Part shown: in pieces, positions 38,276 to 44,971 of the stretch | Layout of the letters: every line of letters starts with the position of its first letter | How positions within the stretch are numbered: position 1 is the first letter of the stretch | Assembly (NCBI GenBank): GCA_025617745.1 | Contig: CM046873.1 | Span: 29,463,410-29,527,409 of the forward strand | Length of the DNA stretch: 64,000 nucleotides | Origin: Heliocidaris erythrogramma | Taxonomy: Eukaryota; Echinodermata; Echinoidea; Camarodonta; Echinometridae | Direction: 5' to 3' | Made by a program: the position numbers and the translations under genes | Notes under the pieces: model-generated | Told to the model about the DNA's origin: nothing | The model's database searches: none | Seen by the model: only the letters and a program-made list of their open reading frames with translations

Positions 38276-38379
38276 ATGATATGTTTTTCTTTGACTTTCA
38301 AGTGTAGAAAATTATGTAAAGTTTATTTTTATTATTTATTTTTTGGGTCAATCTTAAACCTGATGCATCTTACTGTGTC

Positions 38380-38477
38380 AGATAATAATAATGGTGGCTT
38401 CTTGTATAGCACTCATGTCCGTCATCCTGTGACGCTCTTGGCGCTCTAACATCATTACCCCAGACATAGCATGGATA
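38380..38477 (-). repeat. SINE 3' part, truncated at the DIRS insertion
   Basis: AATAATAATGGTGGCTTCTT and GTATAGCACTCATGTCCGTC, then GACGCTCTTGGCGCTC, match the 3' part of the minus-strand SINE family at 18073-18385. The match fades before the DIRS terminus at 38478. The remainder of the SINE is not found beyond the right DIRS end, so the DIRS sits next to, not clearly within, this copy. Confidence 0.45.
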
Positions 38478-38487
38478 TTTACAGCAA

Positions 38488-38635
38488 TAAATCGATGTAT
38501 CTACCTATTTGCTAGTTTCCCAAACTATGCCGTCATTCGAGAAAAACTAAGTCTAAAACGCGCAGCCCCTGCCTGCGCGCGCGTACTCCCCGTCCACCAA
38601 TCCAATCGCGCCACCGCCATACTCTTCCTCTTCCG
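38488..38635 (+). repeat. DIRS left inverted terminal repeat
   Basis: About 148 bp, from ATAAATCGATGTATCTACC to CTCTTCCTCTTCCG. It is the reverse complement of 44437-44585 with one difference seen by eye (G versus T in ATCKATG). It includes the GC-rich core CGCGCAGCCCCTGCCTGCGC. The near-identity suggests recent activity or template-based correction through the internal complementary region. Confidence 0.93.
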
Positions 38636-39090
38636 TTCTCGCCCGTCAGAGAAGTGACATCTATGAAGCTAAGTCTTAACCTAAATTGCGAGATTTTTAC
38701 CTCCAAAAGCATTTTTGGTTGCCTTTCGCAATAAAAATCCCGTTCACCATGTTTTCACATTCATTTTGGTGTATCGGATTTTTCCTGAGTCAACCTCCTT
38801 CACGGTAAATTAATGAAATTACTTTGCCGTTTTTCCTCACTTTCGGGGCTTTATTCACAGACGGTGTACTAGTACACTGTGTCGGGCTGCCCCCCGTGTC
38901 TGTAGGTGGTTGATTCAACGCGCTTAGACAAGCGGTCTTATCAAAACGTTGTGTCTCCGTAATAGGAGTTTATTCCCACTCCGACTAATGTGAGTTGGTT
39001 GTTACCCTTTTATAGATCTATATTGTTTGTAATAATAAATTTATTACCAAATATGGGTTTCTATATTTGTTTGCTTGTCTTTATTTTCAG

Positions 39091-39228
39091 CCATGTCGAG
39101 GTCTCCGTTTCGGCTGGCGTTCCCCAGTATTTAAATACTTATAAGGGGACTCGCCCAGCCTTGGAAGGGTTGGCTGCGAGATTTTCATCTCGCACCAACA
39201 TTATAACTTCCCCGGAGCCTCGACCAAG
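39091..39228 (+). other. Possible cryptic or native exon in the DIRS leader
   Basis: A pyrimidine-rich acceptor TTGTCTTTATTTTCAG ends at 39090, and a near-consensus donor AAG|GTAAGT falls at 39228/39229. Together they define a 138-nt segment (46 codons) that is open in the frame beginning with HVEVSVSAG. It could be a small exon of the element's own gag transcript or a cassette usable by the host TEAD transcript, which runs in the same direction. No transcript evidence is available. Confidence 0.35.
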
Positions 39229-39266
39229 GTAAGTTAGGGCCTGCCTTGTGTACGGCTCGCCCCGTT

Positions 39267-39441
39267 ATGAGTTCGTCGTCTGTTCTGACGACCAACTCAT
39301 GCGGGATATACCGAGAGAGTGAGTCCTGAAACATGGCCAATACCTCTCTCGAAGAAGAGACTTGTATAACGGTGAGAGTGAGTGCCTAACCCGTCCAATA
39401 CCTCTCACCGATAAAACTGTGGGTCTACCCCAGCCCACAGT
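39267..39441 (+). other. Array of four consecutive hairpins in the DIRS leader
   Basis: The stems are 39267-39300 (ATGAGTTCGTCGTC/GACGACCAACTCAT, one mismatch), 39312-39351 (CGAGAGAG/CTCTCTCG), 39370-39410 (CGGTGAGAG/CTCTCACCG) and 39416-39441 (ACTGTGGG/CCCACAGT). Hairpins two and three are copies of each other: both have TGAGT after the 5' arm and CCAATAC before the 3' arm, but their stems differ in a pair-preserving way. This is the pattern expected of a structured RNA, for example a packaging, priming or translation element of the retrotransposon RNA. Confidence 0.6.
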
Positions 39442-39638
39442 TCGTCTCGCTCGAGCTGCACTTCTCGCTCACTAGCCATAGATGTTGTTCGCTCAGGGGT
39501 CGGCTCTCTTTGTCTCTCTCCGCACGCTTCTAATCCAAGCAAGGCGGGAAAGAGTAAAGAGAGTCGTGATCTTCCTAATGTACCCAGTACAAAGGGTTTA
39601 CTACGGAAGCGGCGCCCGTTTTCAAGTGGGTAAAGGGA

Positions 39639-39654
39639 GCGGTCACGTGACCGC
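39639..39654. promoter_or_regulatory. Perfect 16-bp palindrome with E-box
   Basis: GCGGTCACGTGACCGC is a perfect palindrome centred on CACGTG, about 80 bp before the gag-like frame. It could be a bHLH-type binding site or part of the structured leader. There is no direct functional evidence. Confidence 0.35.
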
Positions 39655-39730
39655 CTGCCCAGAAACGTAGGCGCCTGAGTACTGCCCAGCCAGCAGGCGG
39701 GGCGGACTCTCTCCCCTTGACATCGACTGT

Positions 39731-41011
39731 GTGTTCACCTCATGTGTCAGGGGGGCCAAGAAGAAGAAGGTTAGCCCCCAAGGGGCGACTACTACTTCTG
39801 AGTCGGGCGTCTCCCATGAACTTCTGAATTATCTGAAGATCATTGTGGAGTGGAGTGGTTGGTCAGACTTTGTGTCCGTACCTCCCACCACGCCCGACTC
39901 CAACACCCCCCCCCCCCCCCGGGGAGGGGGGATACCTGTACCCACCAACCCGGGTCCGGTTCGGATACCGGATATCCGGTTCGGATACCCGGATATCCGG
40001 TTCGAATACCCGGATATCCGGTTCGGATACCCGGATATCCGGTTCGGATACCGGTTTTTACCGGTTATCCGGCTAGGAAGACTGGTTTTCCCTTGTTTAT
40101 CACCACTGCACCTAGTGGGTGGGGATCCGGTACCTTTATCAGGTATCCGGCTCATTGTGTTTGGTCTCCAACACACAAGAGCCTTGCCGCCCAACTTCGG
40201 GCGTCTCCCGACCACGTTCAGCTTTGATCGTCCGGTCGGGGCTACTCCCATTCCAGCGGCACTAAGTGCTCCGCCTGGGGAGGAATCCTGGGACTACCTA
40301 AACCGCCCTTCTTGGGATCAGGTTTCTCAGTCCGGATTTTCGGAGGATGATGCCTCTTCACAGGTTGAGATTACACTCAAGCCCTGCTGGAGAAATATCT
40401 TCCCGACACCTCTTTTCAGAGTCGGGCCGATCCGGGACATCCGTCTCTCCTTTTTCAAGGTGAGCGTCCCTCCAAAGGCATCCCTCTTACGGAGGACTTA
40501 AGCGAGTCTACATGACTTCGCCTCACAGCCTCTTTCATCTTTGGTAGGGCCCGTCCCTCGGCCAGGGAATTCACTTTCTCTCAACAAGACACTCTCGATT
40601 ATTTTACGAGAAAGTCTTGTTCCAGTGACCTCCTACATGTAGGTGGTAGGCTTGGTGTCAACTTTCAGAGTGCACCTTACGCCAAAAGGGAGAAGTTCCC
40701 GTCCTTGATGGAAGCTCATTCCAGGACTGGCCTGAGGCTGACTGCCTACTTGGGTACGCTCCTTTCCCTACGCTAGGAGCCAGGAACTTGAGATGTCCGA
40801 CTCGGACATCATGTTCCTACACGAAGCCCTCTTGTCCTTGACAGGCTCGTGGTGGTCAAAACTGTCTGTGTCGACAGCATAGCCACTAATGCCAGGAGGG
40901 AACTTGCACTTTCCTCTCTGGGCATTGCGGATGCGGACATACCTGCCCTCCTGGCCAGGGTCCCGCACTCCGGCCAACACCTCTTGGAGGTAAGGTGTCT
41001 GATGTGATTCA
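39731..41011 (+). pseudogene. Degraded DIRS gag-like region
   Basis: Gag packages element RNA. The first frame is open from ATG at 39731 to a stop at 40499-40501 (256 codons). Its early part has a Pro-rich and PDIRFGY-repeat segment, then SWDYLNRPSWDQVSQ at about residues 190-205. Near 40365 the plausible coding phase moves by one base: the other frame reads ALLEKYLPDTSF and SKGIPLTEDLSEST. It then crosses a TGA at 40513-40515 and reads FTSQQ-type sequence and EAHSRTGLRLTAYLGTLLSL, which resembles DIRS Gag from memory, to a TAG near 40771. The last recognisable part is RRELALSSLGIADADIPALL at about 40897-40955. At least two frame changes and two stops make it non-functional. The identification is by position and partial resemblance only. 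Confidence 0.6.
39955..40076 (+). repeat. 21-bp palindromic tandem array inside gag-like frame
   Basis: Four full units of GGATATCCGGTTCGGATACCC plus partial units give the in-frame heptapeptide PDIRFGY. Each unit holds the palindrome CCGGATATCCGG. The period is a multiple of three, so the array does not break the frame, and the opposite strand is also open across it. This could be a minisatellite expansion or a selected protein/DNA repeat. Confidence 0.9.
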
Positions 41012-41115
41012 ACTTGAGGTTGATTCACACTAGCAGGCGACGGAACTTCTGAAACGCCTTAAGTCCTCGGCTCCTAAGCCGCAGGCCCAGGCTAGTTTTC
41101 CGCCTCCTAGACGCG

Positions 41116-41321
41116 GTGGCACTTCCAGCTTTCAGCCTCTCGTGCACTGCAAGTTCAGCCCAGTGCCCCTCACTACAGGGGGCCAGGGCGGAGCCTTCTC
41201 CTCGAGGTAGGAGAAGGCATCGTCGCGGTCGGGGCCGTGGTTCGGCCCGGGATTCGCGGCGAGTGCGCCCCGAGCGTTGGAGGAGAGGGTTGGCGGAGCC
41301 TTCCGCTGCAACCCGCCTACA
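41116..41321 (+). pseudogene. Gag C-terminal or linker region, Arg-rich
   Basis: An open stretch encodes a basic segment with GRRRHRRGRGRGSARDS (about 41194-41244) immediately before reverse transcriptase homology. An Arg/Gly-rich tail is plausible for nucleic-acid binding at the end of Gag, but no zinc knuckle is visible. The boundary with the polymerase region is uncertain. Confidence 0.45.
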
Positions 41322-41770
41322 TATCGCCCCCTTTCTAGAGCACATCTCCTCCGAGATTCAAGAGCTGCTAGAACAGGGCGCAATCGAAAGGGTAAGAGAC
41401 CACCCCCATCTGTGTCTCTCCCTTATAATTCCCAAACGCTCGGGGAAGCTCAGAATGATCTTGAATATGAGGGTCATCAATACCTTCATTCCAAGAGACC
41501 TTTCCGCATGGAAACTTTGGCCTCCATTCTTCCGGCGATCATATCGCCCCCCTTTCTAGAGCACATCTCCTCCGAGATTCAAGAGCTGCTAGAAAAGGGC
41601 GCAATCGAAAGGGTAAGAGACCACCCCCATCTGTGTCTCTCCCTTATCTTCTAATTCCCAAACGCTCGGGGAAGCTCAGAATGATCTTGAATATGAGGGT
41701 CATCAATCCCTTCATTCCAAGAGAGCTTTTTCCGCGTGGAAACTTTGGCCTCCTTTCTTCCGGCGATCAG
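41319..41770 (+). repeat. 221-bp tandem duplication within reverse transcriptase
   Basis: The block starting CTTTCTAGAGCACATCTCC occurs at 41331 and again about 221 bp downstream. It runs through CCAAACGCTCGGGGAAGC to TTCTTCCGGCGATCA. The second copy has insertions of five bases (near 41648) and two bases (near 41731) and a few substitutions. The junction ATCATATCGCCCC reproduces the sequence before copy 1. It destroys the reading frame, so it arose after or during loss of function. Confidence 0.9.
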
Positions 41771-42998
41771 ACCGTCAGATGTGGCCATTTCGGTAGACTT
41801 GAAAGATGCTTACTTTCACATACCGATACACCCTTCTTCAAGGGACCTTCTAGGCTTCGCCTTTCAGAGCGAAACCTTCCGGTTCAAGGCCTTACCTTGT
41901 GGCCCGAAACCGACTCCTCAAGTTTTTACTTGAGTAGTCTCTTCCCTAGCCGCTTTCCTCAGGTATCGCGGTCTGAGACTTTTCACTTGCATGGACGACT
42001 GGCTCCTGGTGGCGAGCTCTGTGTCCGTCTTTCAGTCACGCATGGACCTACTTCTCCGTACTACGCAAGAAGTATGATTCATAGTCAACTGGGACAAGTC
42101 GGAGTTGACTCCTACCCGCAGACCCATTTTCCTGGGTGCGGAAATAGACATTGTGAACCAACTTGCCCGCCCCAGTCGGGAGAGAGTTCTAACTATTGTC
42201 TTACTGGCTCGATCTCTTCGTCGCTTACGTCGAGTTCGGGCAGGCCGATGGCTCCAGTCCTTGGGCCACTTATCGAGCCTTGTAGATGTCCTCAAAGACT
42301 ATCGGCTTCATATGAGGCCTTTCCAGCTTCATCTGCTGAAGTTTTTCCAAGCCCAGTGTAGACTCGCTCAAGGTGTGGATTCCTCTATCCGAGGAAATCA
42401 AACGCCTGCTTATCCCCTGGTCGAATGAGTCGTTCCTTCTTCAAGGGCAAGTCTCTTTTGGACCAGGTGGTCTCGGGGGACTGGTCACACCTGTGCACCT
42501 TACCCCACATCAATATGTTGGAATTGATGGCAGTCTTCATGTCCGTTTTTTTTTTCGAGAACATGATTGTAGGTCACTCCGTCCGGATTTTGACGGACAA
42601 CACTACTGTTGCTGCCTACATCAACAGACAAGGCGGGACTCGTTCCACTACCCTGAACGATCTAACCGCCAAACTTTGGAAGTGGTGTCGGTCTCACCGA
42701 GTGATTCCGATCGCCTCCTATGTTCCCGGGCGGGACAATCTGATTACAGAATTTCTGTCCCGGGGCATGTGTCTCCCCTCCGAGTGGCCACTGAACCGAG
42801 AGGTCTTCGACACCTCTGTTCAGTCTGCGCCCCTCTGGAGATAGACCTGTTTGCGACAGCTCTCAATCATCGCCTCCCGAGATACTGCCCTCGGGTGCGA
42901 GATCCGGAAGCTTGGGCCCTCGATGCGTTCTCCCTTCAGTGGAAGAACTTCCGGGGTTACGCCTTTCCGCCGGTCTCCTTAATCCCTCAGGTCCTGGG
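41322..42998 (+). pseudogene. DIRS reverse transcriptase-RNase H, disrupted
   Basis: This enzyme copies element RNA into DNA and removes the RNA strand. Landmarks in order: IPKRSGKLRMILNMRVIN (present twice, see the duplication), VDLKDAYFHIPIHP at about 41793-41834, ALPCGPKPTPQVFT at about 41889-41930, the catalytic-loop region TCMDDWLLVAS at 41985-42017, NWDKSELTPTRRPIFLGAEI, then RNase H with LELMAVFMSVFF and ILTDNTTVAAYINRQGGTRS (42573-42650). The C-terminal module IDLFATALNHRLPRY begins near 42840. Breaks are a 221-bp duplication with indels near the start, TGA at 41931-41933 (where DIRS proteins usually have Arg, so CGA to TGA fits), TGA at 42075-42077, a phase change near 42425 and another near 42835. 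The usual Tyr of the YxDD box is Cys. It is inactive as written. Confidence 0.9.
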
Positions 42999-43027
42999 GT
43001 AGATTCAGGAGGATCAGGCGTGGTTTC

Positions 43028-44236
43028 TGCTCATAGCACCTTGCTGACCGAGGAGACCTTGGTTTCCTCTTCTTCTGTCTCTGCTGGACGGTCGGCCTCT
43101 CTCCCTTCACCGGAGAGCAGACCTCATAGCTCAGCCCCTGTCGGGGATCCTCCACCATCGCCCGGCGGCTCTACATTTGACCGCCTGGCCTCTATCGGGG
43201 AGGATGCGAGGACGGCAGGACTCTCTGAGAGAGCCTCCCAGTTCATGGTCCAGAGCAGAAGAGATTCTACCCGAGCTGTTTACATCTCGAGATTAGAAGC
43301 CTTCCATGCTTGGTGTGGGGAAATGGGATTTGCTTCCCGTTCTGCCCCGGTGGGTGCTATTGCAGATTTCCTTATCGCCCCTTTTCGATAAGGGCAGGTC
43401 CCTCTCTACCAATCGTGGTTACCGGTCCGCTATTGCTCCGGTTCACCTTGGTTTTTTTCTGATGGTTCGGGAGTTTCTAACTCTCCCTTCTTGACTCATT
43501 TGCCGAGGTCTGTCTTTTGAAACGACCAGCAAATCGCCAGTTGACTCCTGCGTGGAGCCTTCCTTTGTTTTTGGACGCCTTGGCCAAACCGCCCTTTGAG
43601 CCGTTGTGCAAAGCGTCTTTACACCATCTCTCGATTAAGACCGCCTTCCTCGTCGCTATTGCTTCTGGGCAGAGGAGAAGCACTATTCAGGCTCTCTCTA
43701 CGGCGCCCGGGCATATCAGATGGGAAAGGCAAGGTGTACGTCTTGTCCCTCGACCTTCGTTTATTGCCAAGAATCAGAAGGATTCTTCTGGCTCAATCGA
43801 AGTGTTCTTGAGTCCTCTGTCAGAATTCTCTTCTGTCAAGGAGGATAATTCTTGGTGCCCTGTTAGGGCTCTCAAATGGTTCTTGGATAGGACTAAGGTT
43901 TTTCGTAAGGATGATCAGCTCTTTCTCTTTTCCCGTCACCCTTATTCCCCAGCATCACGGGAGACTGTCTCCCGTTGGATTGTCGAGGCTATCCAAGCTG
44001 GGGGTTCGGAGGCTCTCCTGTCTGAGAATCCTCCAAGAGCGCACGATACTAGGAGTGTTTCTACCTCCTGGGCGCTCTTTCTGGGTCCTCCTTTGGAAGA
44101 CATTTTGAGGGCCGCCTTTTGGCGTTCCCCTACTTCCTTCACATCCTTCTATCTTAAGGATGTTCTTTCGGGTGAGGTTAGCTTTGCAACCTCTGGGTTG
44201 AGAGCTGCTTCGTCGTCTCTGTCTGCCCCGCGTTAG
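43028..44236 (+). pseudogene. DIRS tyrosine recombinase, catalytic domain still open
   Basis: This recombinase integrates the circular DNA copy. The N-terminal core-binding part (GLSERASQFMVQSRRDSTRA at about 43227-43286, then SRLEAFHAWC) is open to a stop at about 43389-43391. The phase changes there, and again before the main frame 43517-44236 (239 codons from its first ATG). In that frame the catalytic Arg lies in SGQRRST (residues 50-56), the HxxR box is HDTR (176-179), Trp202 sits in AAFWRS, and the likely nucleophile is Tyr212 in SFYLKDV. All expected catalytic residues are therefore present in one uninterrupted frame, although the N-terminal half is out of phase. It could make a truncated recombinase; full activity is unlikely. 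Confidence 0.88.
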
Positions 44237-44282
44237 TTACTCCCGTCCTGGGACATGCCCCCGGGTTTTTATCCGTGCTATT

Positions 44283-44377
44283 CTAGCAAATAGGTAGATA
44301 CATCGATTTATTGCTGTAAATCAAGAAAATTATAACTAATTTTGTTATTTACTAGATAAATCTATGTATCTACCTAT
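44283..44377 (-). repeat. DIRS internal complementary region
   Basis: Positions 44283-44320 are the exact reverse complement of the left outer end 38478-38515. Positions 44318-44377 are the reverse complement of the right outer end 44564-44623. The two halves overlap by AAA at 44318-44320. In DIRS1-type elements this region serves as the template that restores both ends and joins them into a circle. Confidence 0.95.
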
Positions 44378-44436
44378 GTCCCTCCCTCCAGCCCCTCTCC
44401 TTGTCTGACATGTCCTAGATTCTGTCTCTGACTGCT

Positions 44437-44585
44437 CGGAAGAGGAAGAGTATGGCGGTGGCGCGATTGGATTGGTGGACGGGGAGTACGCGCGCGCAGG
44501 CAGGGGCTGCGCGTTTTAGACTTAGTTTTTCTCGAATGACGGCATAGTTTGGGAAACTAGCAAATAGGTAGATACATAGATTTAT
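44437..44585 (-). repeat. DIRS right inverted terminal repeat
   Basis: Reverse complement of 38488-38635 with one visible mismatch. It is followed by the unique right end extension (to 44623) that is mirrored in the internal complementary region. Confidence 0.93.
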
Positions 44586-44623
44586 CTAGTAAATAACAAA
44601 ATTAGTTATAATTTTCTTGATTT

Positions 44624-44659
44624 GCTATCTTCTCATTTTTTCTTTCTTCTTCTTTACAG
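44624..44659 (+). promoter_or_regulatory. TEAD splice acceptor and polypyrimidine tract
   Basis: The 36 bp between the DIRS end and the exon hold an almost uninterrupted pyrimidine tract (CTTCTCATTTTTTCTTTC...) ending TTTACAG|G at 44659/44660. No convincing branch-point adenosine lies within the host-derived 36 bp except in CTCATTT or GCTATC near the edge. The branch point is probably inside the DIRS terminal sequence or in GCTATCTTC. Confidence 0.85.
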
Positions 44660-44739
44660 GTCTCATCACCTCTCCTTCGATTTGACTTTCACCCCAGACA
44701 GCGACCGCCACCCCCGTCATCATACCACCCCCAACAGAG
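44660..44739 (+). other. TEAD: TEAD 5' untranslated part of the coding exon
   Basis: Sequence between the acceptor and the ATG. It contains no upstream ATG and has an in-frame TGA at 44683-44685, so translation cannot enter from upstream in this phase and the ATG at 44740 is the probable start. Because the exon is preceded by an acceptor, at least one non-coding exon lies further upstream. Confidence 0.8.
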
Positions 44740-44971
44740 ATGTCCGACAGTTGGCCCCCTTCCCAGGTGCCCCCTGCCCCCCAGACCCCCACCGGGGGGA
44801 CGCAGCCAGGGGGGCAGACCACGCCTGGCTCACCCATCGACGACGACCTCGGCAACGATGCTGAGGGCGTTTGGAGTCCTGATATCGAGCAAAGTTTCCA
44901 GGAAGCCCTGGCGATCTATCCACCTTGTGGACGCAGGAAAATCATCTTGTCTGATGAGGGCAAAATGTATG
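44740..44971 (+). CDS. TEAD: TEAD/Scalloped TEA-domain transcription factor, first coding exon
   Basis: TEAD proteins are nuclear DNA-binding factors that recognise GGAATG/CATTCC sites. They act as the transcriptional output of the Hippo pathway with YAP/Yorkie and Vestigial-like partners. The exon encodes 77 complete codons plus one base. Residues 1-39 are a Pro/Gly/Thr-rich leader starting [16 protein letters not shown], with an acidic DDDLGND just before the domain. From about residue 40 the sequence [20 protein letters not shown] is the unmistakable start of the TEA domain, continuing through [19 protein letters not shown], where the next exon would complete helices 2 and 3. The ATG has a purine at -3 and no competing upstream ATG. 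The donor is G|GTAAGT. The following exon (usually starting with RNELIARYIKLRTGK) was looked for and not found up to 64000. A DIRS retrotransposon lies 36 bp before the acceptor. Which TEAD paralogue this is cannot be decided; non-vertebrate deuterostomes usually have one. Confidence 0.97.

Larger units (their letters stand above)
38478..44623 (+). mobile_element. DIRS1-group tyrosine-recombinase retrotransposon
   Basis: A 6146-bp element has all the structural hallmarks of the DIRS1 group. It has inverted terminal repeats (38488-38635 and 44437-44585), unique outer end extensions, and an internal complementary region (44283-44377) that joins the complements of both outer ends. It also has gag-, reverse transcriptase/RNase H- and tyrosine recombinase-related sequence in the usual order. 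TTT occurs at the left terminus (38478-38480), AAA at the junction inside the internal complementary region (44318-44320) and TTT at the right terminus (44621-44623). This is the shared trinucleotide expected if a circular intermediate recombined into a TTT target without target duplication. Base composition is much richer in GC than the surroundings. All three coding regions carry frame breaks, so it is not autonomous now. No methyltransferase domain is visible. It lies in the TEAD transcription orientation, 36 bp before the TEAD exon. Confidence 0.93.

Noticed and set aside
38478..44623. Possibility of a DNA methyltransferase domain, as in some DIRS elements
   Set aside because: No methyltransferase-like motif was seen between RNase H and recombinase sequences in any frame.
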